Source of the DNA: Poa pratensis
Taxonomy: Eukaryota; Streptophyta; Magnoliopsida; Poales; Poaceae
Length of the DNA stretch: 64,000 bases
NCBI GenBank assembly: GCA_947311845.1
Contig: CAMZMU010000020.1
Span: forward strand, 37,620,655-37,684,654
Direction of reading: 5' to 3'
The notes under the pieces are model-generated. The model did not search any database, was not told the DNA's origin, and saw only the letters and a program-made list of their open reading frames with translations. Position numbers and translations under genes: made by a program. Of the stretch, positions 11,638-21,995 are shown in pieces; positions within the stretch are counted from its first letter, which is position 1, and every line of letters starts with the position of its first letter.

Positions 11638-11921
11638 TCTGCTGGAACTAAAAAATCCGCGAATTTTGGGCGGAAAAGTGACGCGAAAATTCTCGATTTC
11701 GTGGGAAATTGGCAAAATTAAGACTAGGGAACGCAAACAAGGGTGGAGGGGGTCCTAAAGCAACAGATCCATGGATCAAAACTACCAAAAACTCATCAAA
11801 TCAACCAAATCGCTCGAATCCCAAAATGGCTATTTTTGGTGGAAATTTTCGAATTTCTCAAAAACGAAGAAAAATTTGGTGGATTTTGGAGGAAACACAA
11901 ATCAAATCCGTGTCAACCTAT

Positions 11922-11934
11922 AGCTCTGATACCA
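11922..11934 (-). promoter_or_regulatory. primer-binding site of A2
   Basis: The minus strand reads TGGTATCAGAGCT two bases inside the LTR, complementary to initiator Met tRNA and identical to the A1 site. Confidence 0.95.
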
Positions 11935-11936
11935 TA

Positions 11937-12964
11937 TGATGTGGGTTGGTCCCGATTTTCACGGATTTGTGCGGAGGGAACGATGAACACGAAGAACAAG
12001 TGATGAACACAAGAACACAAAGAGGGGAAAACTCTCAAATCAAAGATAACTAGCAAGTAGCAACTCAGCAAGATTCAATTGGTAACAAATCCCCTAGGGC
12101 AGCCCCCAATTCTCCTCTCCCAAGCACACCTTACTCTTAGATTGTTTGTCCAATTGGTCAATCCAACCAACCCAATAGAATCACCCTAGGATGAAAGATT
12201 GGCAAGTAATCGTAACTACAAGCGGAAGCCTTGGTATCCACGCAGGGATCTTCTCCACAAGGGGAGGCCTTGGTTCATCTCCACAAGGGGAGGCCTTGAT
12301 TCATCTCCATAGGAGGAAAGAGACACTTTGAGAAGAAGGAGCAAGGCTCTACTCTAATCCCAAATCTTAGTCTAACCCTAGATCTGAAGGGGAGGGGGTC
12401 TATTTATAGTCTGGGTACAAAACGGGGAAAAGACACGTTGACAAGTGGAGACGCGCGCGAGCTGGGGGAGATCCGACCGTGGATCCGGTTTAGGCCGGAC
12501 TGACGACCGGACTCGTCGGGTGCTGGTCCGGTCCTGGGGCCGGTCTAGGTCGGCTAGAGGTCCGGACGTCTCTGGCTGCAGCCCGGCCGTGAGGCCGGTT
12601 TTGGCCGGCTGGACGACCGGTTTGGAAACCGGTTTGGGACCGGCCTGGGGGCCGGCTTGTAGGCCGGCCCAGGCCGGCTGTATGGCCGGCCCAGCTGTCT
12701 GTTCCTTCGTCCTCTCCTCCGTCTTGCGTCATCTCTTGGCCATCTTCTTGGGTCTCCTCTTGGTCATCTCCTCCACTCCATTGTGGGTCGTCATCAAGTT
12801 GGTTCCTGAGTATGCACAAAGTTTCCGTATGAAGTAGCAACCCATTCAAAGGAGTGTCGAGGTCACACATAGCTAGTAGTGAATTCACCTTATCATGGAG
12901 AGCTTTGACTCTTGCTCTTGTCATTGGTCCACTTGTTGTAGGAGCCGTAGGTTGGGCTACATCA
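11937..12964 (-). repeat. 5' LTR of A2
   Basis: The LTR is 1,028 bp, ends TGATG..CATCA, with a TATA box at 12401-12408 and a U3 CCGG cluster at 12473-12690. In the minus direction from 12964 it encodes an open polyprotein tail of about 158 codons, ending at 12490. It differs from the A1 LTR mainly by 24 extra bases in the CCGG cluster. Confidence 0.92.
12473..12690 (-). repeat. family-A CCGG palindrome cluster in U3 of A2
   Basis: The array of CCGG near-palindromes starts about 65 bp upstream of the TATA box. It contains additional GGCCGGC units (about 12648-12690) absent from A1, which shows that the cluster gains and loses units quickly. Confidence 0.85.
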
Positions 12965-13799
12965 TCCCTGGCCCACATGCAGCGAGAGCAAGCGCGGCAA
13001 ATGGCCTCAGAAGAGCCCTTGTCAACCAAGCTTAGAGCTTCACTCAATGATGCCATTTCCAATTCATGAGTACAAATATCATAAAAATCCCAAAAACAGA
13101 ACTCTGAGACTTAAAGAGTCAAGCTATACATGGGTGAGTATTTGCCACTGAAGGAAAATAAATTATATGACTGCAGAAATATCATGTATGCAGGAGGTAC
13201 AAATAAACACTCATTAAATCAAGAATAGGAACATTATTAGGTTATAAGCAGGAAAGACATGGGCATGGGATTTACCTTAAAAACGAAGTGATCATTATAC
13301 CAATGGGATGATTTGAGTTTGCAAACGATTAATCATTGTTCTAAAATTCGGCCGAATCACCGATTAACTGGCCGAGTAATCGCTATTCAGTGGGTTACTG
13401 AATAGCCGATAAATGCCGATTACCCGATTAATCGGCCGATTAACTAGCGAATAGGCCGATTATTCGCTATTCAGTGGCCGAGCGAGCCGTTACCAGTTAA
13501 CGAATTCCTGAACAATGCGATTAATAGTATCTAAGACGGAAAATAAGCCAAGTAAATATGAAGAAGAGAGTACAGGCAAGGAAGAATGCACTAAAAGGTG
13601 TAGATCCAGTAAAGACAAATATTGGAACTATGTTTATAGTTGCTAGTTGGATGCTAATACAATATGACGGTCTTCTTTCCAGAGAAAGTACGATGAAGTT
13701 TGCTTTACAAACTAATATACAATGACACGGATGTGATACTTTTCAGAAACGACAGAATTCGATTTAAATCCATTTTTCGAATCTGGCACATATCTCAAT
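12965..13799. other. host flank of A2, duplicate of 3334-4179
   Basis: It holds the same broken exon-like stretch (minus, about 13060-12965) and the same hAT-type MITE (13334-13517, with CGATTAAT on both sides) as the A1 flank. The duplicated block ends here: after tatctcaat (13791-13799) the sequence becomes unique. Confidence 0.75.
13334..13517. mobile_element. hAT-type MITE, second copy
   Basis: This copy is orthologous by duplication to 3703-3886, with the same 184 bp and the same CGATTAAT flanks (13326-13333, 13518-13525). It was present before the block duplicated. Confidence 0.7.
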
Positions 13800-15023
13800 G
13801 GTGGTTTATTATACCATCATAACATAGAGCATGAATGGTGAATACAAAAGCAAAGAAGTATACACTTATAAATACATTTTTTCCAAAACACAACTCACGC
13901 ATAATAGGTGTTCTTATGGGCTCAGATCAATAAACACATTGCAAACGTTTATTACTTACAACTCTTCCAGGACAAACCAGTCGACAGATACCTTGCATTC
14001 CATCCCAGCCGAGGAACTCCAACCATGTGTTACCACTTACCAGTAATTGATATTTATCCTCTTGAAAAATGAAATATCTAGTCCTACAAAAGAAAAAGAA
14101 AAGGCTAACCATTTGAATATGTTTATGTTCCTACTCTGAAATAGTATAAAGTAGATTTAATTCAACGATATTGTCATACATCAATCAATTCATTTTTAGA
14201 AGAAGTTACAAAATCAAGGATACACACATGAGCACAACCTTATTGCTATCATCCAGATAATTCTCTCACATTTAAGCTTTCCTGGATGCTAAATTTGCTA
14301 TAACTAAAGGTGATTAATTCCAAGGATTGTTTTTTAGTATTCCATCAATCCGGCCGTCAGCTATGTGAACTGGGATGGACATGTCGCAGGTGCAGCCTTG
14401 ATTGAACACGGTCAGTTTGATCCATAAACAAAAAAGGAAAGAAAGATGAGGGGTGGGTGGAAAGGTGAAATATAGCTGCAATAGAGAGAGACGGTTGACA
14501 TATACAGGATCTTACATTGCAGGTCGGGGAGAAGACACATGTGGCGGGGCGACGCAACAGCTCCCGGCCGGAGGCGGCGCGAATTCGGATGGGCATACAA
14601 CCTTGATTCGACCATGCGCGATTCCTCCCTGCTGCCCGCTCATCGCCGACACTCCTTCCTCCTGCGCGCTCTCCGTCGTCGCTCCTGGTTCTGTGCTGCT
14701 CAAGCTGGACGACGACGAAAACCTAGGAGAGATGGACGGTGTCTGGAACTCGAGGGTGAGCGACCAGCTGCCTCAGTGATGGCGGCCGAGCGGGAGAGAG
14801 ACGGGGACGGCGGCGGCGGCGGCAGCGGCGAGGCGAGTGACGGCGGCGGCGGCGGCGAGGGGTCGGGAGGAGGCACGAAGCTGCCTTCGTTTCGCGAGAG
14901 GAGAGCGTTTCAGTCTTTGCTGCCTTCGCGAGAGGAGATTTTTTTTTTTTTGCTTGCCCACGTGCCCCAAACGTCCCACGCCAGCTGCAGCGCAAGTAAA
15001 TAAAACATGGGCCCACAAAACAG
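13800..15023. other. unique region with GC-rich exon-like island
   Basis: 13800-14400 is AT-rich with nothing I recognise. 14500-14900 is a CpG-rich island with GGC/GCC runs. On the minus strand it contains a 63-codon open frame (14703-14512, starting MSSTEPGATTESAQ) preceded by a possible splice acceptor (ctctcctag near 14730) and a GC-rich 5' part. This resembles the first exons of a grass gene, but no known domain is visible and no continuation is found. It is the left neighbour of the second tandem duplication. Confidence 0.4.
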
Positions 15024-15787
15024 CGTCAGTAAAAACTGCAGATGCCCTGAGATTGCTCCATGACCATCGGCCTTACAGCCTTAGTAGATTGAGAAGCAGA
15101 GGATGAGGAAGGAGAAGAGAGCAATATCACGCTATGTGGAACAGACAAGAATGCCTTGAGCATTGCAAATGATGACTGAGAACAATTGCAAAAAAAGAAA
15201 CAGCGAAATCACCGGTGGCGCGATGGCAACTCTAGACTCGGGAGCAAAATTGTATATTCTTGAGGAAACCCAGTACATACATACTTTCAGAATAGCATGA
15301 ACTGCTGCAGAAATCAGTTTTGTGTAGTAAGAGTAGATGATCCCACTAACAAAAAATCATATTTCAAAATGTCAAAAAATCCAAAAAACATCTCGGGTGT
15401 ACATCCAGATATTGTATGTTGACTCACGAAATTTCGTGGAAAAATGACATTTTTTGTAGTCTGTGTAAAAAAGACAAATCACGGTGTTTCAAAACGACTT
15501 TGTACAAGACTTTTTTTTTAATCTTTTTTGCACAACCCCAAAAAATATCTTTTTTGGTGAAACTTTTTTGCGACCATAGAATGTCTAAATGTATAACCGA
15601 AATTCTTTTAAACTTTTTGACATTTTGAAATATAGAAATATTTTCATAACGGGTGTATCTAGACCCATGAGTCAAAACACCGTGTCCAAACTGCTACTGC
15701 GTAAGAAAGAACTCTACGAACAGACTGTAGCCCCATATCAGACTCCCGCCATTCATAATTAAGCTAAAATATACAGTAAAGTTGCCA
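15024..15787. other. left part of the 8.82-kb duplicated unit
   Basis: This is non-coding host DNA repeated at 23844-24546. It contains an AT-rich inverted-repeat element (15361-15631). The first shared bases are CGTCAGTAAAAACTGCA. In the second copy about 58 bases (around 15226-15284) are missing. Confidence 0.75.
15361..15631. repeat. AT-rich inverted repeat, MITE-like
   Basis: The ends ATTTCAAAATGTCAAAAA (15361-15378) and TTTTTGACATTTTGAAAT (15614-15631) are exact inverted repeats. The interior is AT-rich with T- and A-runs and no coding capacity. I could not define a target-site duplication, so the superfamily stays open. The copy at about 24123-24392 lies in the duplicated unit. Confidence 0.6.
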
Positions 15788-17257
15788 GACTCCCGCCATT
15801 CATAATTGAAGAAATAGGCTTTCGCCCCGCTATATTAATATAGCAACCACACCGTACAACAAAGGGATCACTGCTGGGGGAAACAACACAATCAAGCCCA
15901 AAAGAAAAGACAAAGAAAACAATGCCGACACCGGCGGATCAACGAAAACGAACACGACTCGCAACCGCTGCGTCCTCTCCGGAGAATTCCCACCACGATA
16001 CTAGCACTCGGAATCGCCGCGTACCAAGCATCACCTCCAAGAAGGAAAGCGACGACGACGACGCTGCTGCCCAGACTGGTCCTAAGGTTTCCCCCGGTAC
16101 GCTACATGTAGTGGGGAAGAGGTACATCCGACGCCCTTCAGGAAGGAGAGGCGATGCCCACAAGCGTCACCGCGTCGGTGTCAAGATGACAAGGATTTCT
16201 CCCGAACCCCCAAAAACCACATCCCGGACAATCCATAGTGCTCCACCCATCTTCGCACCCACCAACAGACGCCACCACGGAATTGAAGCCACCTTCGTCG
16301 TATCACCATGGTAAGCACTGCACGACTGGCCGAACTGAGAAATAAACACCATAGACAAGGAGCGGTAGTACCACATCCACGCGGGAGGGAACATCCTCCA
16401 CCGCCATAGACGGTAGCAGACCGGACGCAGCGGACAAGAGCACACCAGGCCACCATGGAGTCGGAGGGCGGCAGCAGCACAGCCACCTGGAGGACGTCCT
16501 CCACCGTCATCGACGGGTGCCGACCGGACGTGGCAGCAGAGACACACCAGGCCGGGTAGGCCCGGCCGGGCCCTAAACAGGCCCGTGAAGTCTCCGCCGC
16601 CACGCTGCTGCACGTAGTCCGCCGCCGCCGCTACCCAAGATCGACACCAAAGGCCCAGCCGGACCCAGATGGGTCCGTGAAGCTCCTACCGCCACGCTGC
16701 AGCACACGCGGCGTCGTCACCGCCACTCCCGTCACAGGCATGTACGTCAGTCAAACCGGGTACCAGGGCCCAGCCCGTCCTGACCCAGATCGGGCCCAAG
16801 GGGCCCAGATCTGGGCCTGCAGGCCCTGGCCGAAGCAACCCGCGCCACCAACGGCGGCGCCGCCGTCGCGCTCACCACCCGCAAGCGCTGGAACTCCCGC
16901 CGCTAAGAGCCGGACCTCCGTCGCCGAATAGCTGGACCGTTGCCGCCGAACAGCACCACCCGGCGCCGCGCCCCCGCGCAGGGAGGACGCCGGGGGGAGA
17001 AGCAGGGGGGCCGGCGCCGCACACCGACGACAGCGGAGGAGGAGAGGACGGGAGGAGCTCTGCGAGACGGCGGCGGCGCGGCCGGTCGCCCGCGCGGGGG
17101 GCAACCAGCCACGAGAGAGGCGGGGAGGGAAAGGAGGAGGGGAGGGGGCGGCGCGGCCGGCCGGCCGGCGGTGCGGGGCGGCTAGGGTTGGGAGAAGGTC
17201 GGGTCGCGAGAGCTCTTTCCACCGTTGCTGGTGATTTGGGAATCGGGATCCAGTTTT
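15788..17257 (-). mobile_element. non-autonomous non-LTR retroposon, about 1.47 kb
   Basis: On the minus strand it starts GC-rich (an aaccctagccgcc-like leader near 17180) and ends near 15800 with a LINE-like tail: a GCTATATTAATATAGC perfect palindrome (15829-15844) followed by gcggggcgaaagcctatttc. Direct repeats of about 39 bp (cgccattcataat.aagctaaaatatacagtaaagttg, 15748-15786 and 17258-17295) flank it and look like a long target-site duplication. No reverse transcriptase is encoded, and the open frames are low-complexity Pro/Arg/Ala. The second copy at 24547-26022 is part of the block duplication. Confidence 0.6.
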
Positions 17258-17720
17258 CGCCATTCATAATAAAGCTAAAATATACAGTAAAGTTGTCATT
17301 TATAGCATAATAACACTGCCAGCCTCTTTTGAACACACACAAAGTTACAAACCCATCTGTTCCGTTTTATAAGACGTTTTAGCTTTTCCCAGTTCCGACT
17401 CGCCTGCCTGCCTGCTCGCCTCCGACCCCGACGTGCTCGCCCTCTCCCTTTCTGATGTAGCCCGACCTACGTCTCCTACAACAAGTGGCCCCATGACAAG
17501 AGCAAGAGTCAAAGCTCTCCATGATAAGGTGAATTCACTCCTATCTATGTGTGATCTCGACACTTCTTTGAATGGTTTGCTACTTCATTCGGATACTTTG
17601 TGCATACTCAGGAACCACCTTGATGACGACCCTCAATGGAGTGAAGAAGATGACCAAGAGAAGACCCAAGAAGATGGCCAAGGAGAGCGAGGAAGAGAAG
17701 CTGGAATTCTGAAGAAGAGC

Positions 17721-17882
17721 CGGCCGGTACTACCGGGCCAGCAAGGCCGGTACTACCGCCGAGAAGCCAGACGGTACTGGATCGGAGGCAAACCAAAGCG
17801 GTACTACCGGAATTAGTTCCGGTACTACCGGGCGTTCGCACGTCCGGTACTACCAGACACTAATGTCCGGTACTACCGGTCT
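17721..17882 (+). repeat. family-B CCGGTACTACCGG cluster in U3
   Basis: Seven or more copies of (C)CGGTACTACCGG or close variants lie here, each a near-palindrome with a single unpaired centre base. They end 64 bp upstream of the TATA box. The same motif recurs only in this element's leader (18713-18800) and in the solo LTR (26492-26660). Confidence 0.9.
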
Positions 17883-17945
17883 GGCGCGTGTCTGCGAGCA
17901 GATCTGGATGTTGACCCATGTATTTCGTCCCCTTTGGGTCTAGAC

Positions 17946-17953
17946 TATAAATA
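17946..17953 (+). promoter_or_regulatory. TATA box of B1 LTR promoter
   Basis: TATAAATA in the context ctagacTATAAATAgg, at the position equivalent to the family A TATA box. The transcript should start near 17980. Confidence 0.7.
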
Positions 17954-18414
17954 GGACATATCCATCTAGATCTAGGGTTAGACTATGATTTGGGAACTAA
18001 AGTAGAGCCTTGCTCCTTCTTCTCAAAGTGTCTCTTTCCTCCTATGGAGATGAATCAAGGCCTCCACATATGGAGATGAACCAAGGCCTCCTCTTGAGGA
18101 GAAGATCCCTGCGTGGATACCAAGGCTCCGCTTGTAGTTGCGATTACTTGCGATCTTTCATCTTACGGTGATTCTATCGGGTTGGTTGGATTGACCAATT
18201 GGACAAACAATCCTAAGAATAAGGTGTGCTTGGGAGAGGAGGATTGGGGGCTGCCCACGGGGATTTGTTACCAATCGAGTCTTGCCGGGTTGCTACTTGC
18301 TATTTACCCTTTGTGTTGATTTCCCCTCTTTTGTGTTCTTCGTTCTTCGTGTGTTCTTCGTGTTCATCTTTCCCTCCGCACAAATCCGTGAAAATCGGGA
18401 CCTACCCCATCATA

Positions 18415-18427
18415 TGGTATCAGAGCT
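18415..18427 (+). promoter_or_regulatory. primer-binding site of B1
   Basis: TGGTATCAGAGCT, two bases after the LTR end, complementary to initiator Met tRNA. Confidence 0.95.
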
Positions 18428-18712
18428 CTAGGTTGACACGGATTTGATTTGTGTTTCCACCAAAATCCACCAAATTTTTTCTTCGTTTTTGAGAAATTCG
18501 AAAATTTCCACCAAAAATAGCCTTGCCTTGATTCGAGCCGATCTGTCGATTCGTTGCGTTTTTGGTAGATTTTGTCCATGGATCTGTTGCTTTAGGACCC
18601 CCTCCACCCTTGTTTGCGTTCCCTAGCCTTAATTTTGCCAATTTCCCACGAATTTGAGGATTTTTCGAGCTCAATTTCCCAAATCGCGAAGAACAGCTCC
18701 AGATTTCGGGTC

Positions 18713-18800
18713 GACCGGTACTACCGGCCAGACCATCGGTACTACCGGAGCATCGCGACCGACCGGTACTACCGGGAAAACGAGCGGTACTACCGCCGGG
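18713..18800 (+). repeat. family-B CCGGTACTACCGG cluster in the leader
   Basis: Four to five copies of the CGGTACTACCGG motif begin 286 bases after the primer-binding site. This is the same place where families A and C carry their own, different motif. Confidence 0.9.
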
Positions 18801-19616
18801 CAGGATTTTCAGAGCAATTTTTCTTTTTTCCTCGGTTCGTTTTGGCATTTCCTCTTTGGTTTGAGTCCTTTCTTGGTGTGCCCTACGTCTACGACATCGA
18901 CAGCTTCCGCAGCACGCATCATCAACGCCAAGCGACGACGCCACCAAGGACTCGACATTTCCCCACCACCATAATCCGTTGTGAGCCCTTCTTCCTTTCG
19001 TGTAACTTGACCTATTGGACTAGCTCGGTGATATTGCGAGGCATTGCACGTGTTGAGTGTTTGTCTTCAAGTATTGGCGAGTGTGTATCGTTAGAGAGCT
19101 TGGCACTAGCAAAAGAGAAGGAATCATCGTCAAAAAGCAAAAATCAAAAAAAAAAAAATCAAGTGGTGCCAAGTATCATCTCTTGTAGGTTGCGACAAAG
19201 CTAACCGCCAAAGTGAGTGAGTGTGTAACTCTTGTGCAAATCCGTTGCCCACAAAAAGCAATTGAGCTAGCGTCCTCTTGTGTTGGGTGACATTTGAGCA
19301 CGTAGTCTTCGTTAGGTTGTCTATCTTCGAGTGCTCGCCCTTTGGTCGCCCAACCCCATTATTCGCTTTTGTGTGTGTTTCTTCATCATTTGTGGTTGGA
19401 GTTTCTTTGGTAATTTGATCATTGTGGATTTTCTCTACCTTTGACAATATACTTGTCGCGGGTTTGCTTGTTTCGTTTGCCACTTCATACCTTCCTATCC
19501 TCATAAGTGTGTGTGTTGGGTGTTAGAACCGGATACTCTCCTCTCAAGCCACATTATACTTGGGATATAGTTTGTCTTGGTTTTTCTTACCACATATCTC
19601 ACTTGATCTTGAGAAA

Positions 19617-21995
19617 ATGTTTAGGGGAAGTACAAACGGAAGCTCAAGCTCGGAGAGGAAATCCATGGTGGAGTTCGCGGTGATCATGGCTATGTCACAC
19701 AATCGGAGCTTGTTGGCATGCGACACTTTCTTCGTGATAACCTAGGACGCTACGAGCGCCGTCTTCAAAATCAAGAAACACCTTCAACGACCGCATGATG
19801 CTAAGAAGCAAATATGGAGCGGTTGACCGAAGCTATCAACAACCTTGCGCGACAACGAGCTTCTTCACACTCAAGCCGTACAAGAAGCACCTCAAGGTCG
19901 ACACAAGCACGTCATGGACGTCATGAACCTCGACAAGAACGTCAACATGATCCAAGGCGCGACGCCCATGAACGACCTCCTCCTCACGTTGAACAACCAC
20001 ATGATCTTCACGCGAACAATGCCAATGCGCATCAAGAACAACCTCACCAAAATGATGATCGTCGTGAACGCATACCATCACCACCACCGCAACAACGTGA
20101 TCGTCATGACCCATTGGCTAATGACAATGGCGTTCCGGGTGCGAATGACTTTGGTGAACAAGGACGTCACCCTCGTCATCCTCCAAGGCCACGTCATCAA
20201 AACCATGACAATGCGAACAATGTCGAGCAACCCGTTCCTCAACAAGAGCTACCTCCTCAACATGCGCCTCGTCAAGAGCTTCCTCATGATCGTCACCAAC
20301 ACCAACGTTCCGAGTCAAGTGATAACGAGTCAAGCCAACACAATGGTGATGGACTCAATCGAAGGAGACGTGGACGTGCATTCCCACGTGGTGGCCATCG
20401 TGACACTATGATGACTTGACCAACGTCCGCTTTGACATACCCAAGTTCTACGGCACAAGTGATCCGGAAGCTTACTTCTCATGGGTACTCAAGGTTGACA
20501 AGATCTTCCGTGTGCAACGCTTCTCCGACAACAAGAAGGTTGCCTTAGCCTCGATGGAGTTTGAAGAGTATGCCCTCTTGTGGTGGGAACAACTACAAGA
20601 TGCTCGCGTCGCTAACCACCAACAACCAATTGACACTTGGGTTGAAATGAAAGAAACAATGTACAAGCGCTTCGTGCCAAGCCATTACACTAGAGACTTA
20701 TACAAGAAGTTGCAAGAGTTGAAGCAAGGTTTGAAGTCGGTTGACGAGTACTACAAGGAATGGAAATCTCCATGATGAGAGCCAATGTCAACGAGTACGA
20801 AGAGCAATCCATGGCTCGTTTCATGAATGGCCTCAACTATCCAATCAAGAAGATCGTGGAGTTCCAACCATATGCCTCTTTGGTAGAGCTAGTACATCAA
20901 GCTTCCAAGGCCGAGCGCCACGTGCTTGAAGAGCTCAAATACCTCAAGACAAAGGCATTCTACGCCAACAAGCCTTCTTCGTCAACTCCTACACCTTCAC
21001 AAGCTCTTCCTCAAGCGAACACTCGAGGTCCTCCAAGAGTCTCTACTTCGACACCTCAAGCGCCTCAACCTTTCAAGAAAGTACCTCCCTCCAAGGCGCC
21101 TCAAGGATCTTCGTCCGGCACAAGACTTTGCAATGCTACAAGTGCGGCGGACAAGGGCACAAATCTTTTGAGTGCACCAACAAGAAGGTCATGATCATCA
21201 ATGACATGGGAGAGTATGAATCTATGAGTGAAGATGAGTACAATGCTTTGAACAAGGTCGCCACAATGCAAAGTGCTCAAGAAGAAGAAAGTGAGATCTA
21301 TTGTGATGGCGACAACAACCCTTCCTTGGTTGTGGCAAGAGCTCTAACCACCAATGTTCAAGTGGAAGAAGACCAAAGATGCAACTTGTTTCAAACAAGA
21401 GCGGGAATCAATGGAAAGTCCATCAAGGTCATCATAGATGGTGGAAGTTGCCACAACCTAGCGAGCAAAGAACTTTGTGATAAGCTCAACTTGAAGTTCA
21501 AGAAGCACCCACATCCTTACCATGTGCAATGGTTGAGTGATACCGGAGCCGTCAAGATTCAACACATGGTGCAAGTGTCCTTCAAGATTGGAGCCTATGA
21601 AGATACGGTTGATTGTGATGTTGTGCCTATGAACGTTTGTCACTTACTCCTTGGGCGTCCATGGCAATTTGACAAGGGTGCTATGCATGATGGACGAACA
21701 AACTACTATAGCTTCAAGAACAACGACAAGACCTTCGTCCTTCGTCCCATGACACCAAGTCAAGTCATCGCCGACAACGCCAAGACTATTGCAAGGGCAC
21801 AACAAGATCGTTCGTCTAGTGAGATGAGTGGTGAGCGAGAGACCCACCATAAAGTGAGTGAGAGCCACAAGCCAAATGAGTGTGACACTTCAAAGAGAGT
21901 TCCCACAAAACTTACACTATTTGCCACAAAGAGAGATGAGGGAGTTGAGAGAGAACCCATCCACCCTCCACTATGTGCTCATATGCAAGGGTGAA
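19617..21995 (+). pseudogene. gag and protease of B1
   Basis: The start is ATG at 19617 (MFRGSTNGSSSS), after a leader of about 1.2 kb. An Arg/Gln/His/Pro-rich low-complexity part is open at 19814-20419. The gag core begins in the next frame at 20416 (VRFDIPKFYGTSD). Then follow the zinc knuckle CYKCGGQGHKSFEC near 21131-21172, an acidic linker, and the aspartic protease motif VIIDGGSCHNLAS near 21427-21465 with LLGRPWQFD near 21648. The zinc knuckle and protease share one open frame of 288 codons (21128-21994). At least three frameshifts interrupt the protein. Confidence 0.88.

Larger units (their letters stand above)
4799..12964 (-). mobile_element. CRM-like Ty3/gypsy element A2
   Basis: The order on the minus strand is 5' LTR (11937-12964), primer site (11922-11934), leader, gag from 10681, protease, reverse transcriptase, RNase H, integrase, a polypurine tract of 16 G (4853-4868), and a 53-bp stump of the 3' LTR (4799-4851). 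A Stowaway-like insertion splits RNase H at 6379-7142. The 5' flank is the same as that of A1. Frame breaks in gag and pol make it non-functional, although the integrase is open over more than 370 codons. Confidence 0.92.
17453..18412 (+). repeat. 5' LTR of element B1
   Basis: The LTR is 960 bp, TGATGTAGCCC..CCCATCA. It opens with a polyprotein-tail frame to the stop near 17816 (VARPTSPTTSGPMTRARVK, KVNSLLSMCDLD). Then come the CCGGTACTACCGG cluster and a TATA box TATAAATA at 17946-17953. The tail peptide is closely similar to that of family A. Confidence 0.92.

Noticed and set aside
16751..17263. Long Pro/Arg/Ala-rich open frames on both strands at 16150-17340 and the copies at 24900-26110
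   Set aside because: Frames are long in several phases because the DNA is GC-rich with few stops. No domain is seen and the region is inside a non-coding retroposon.
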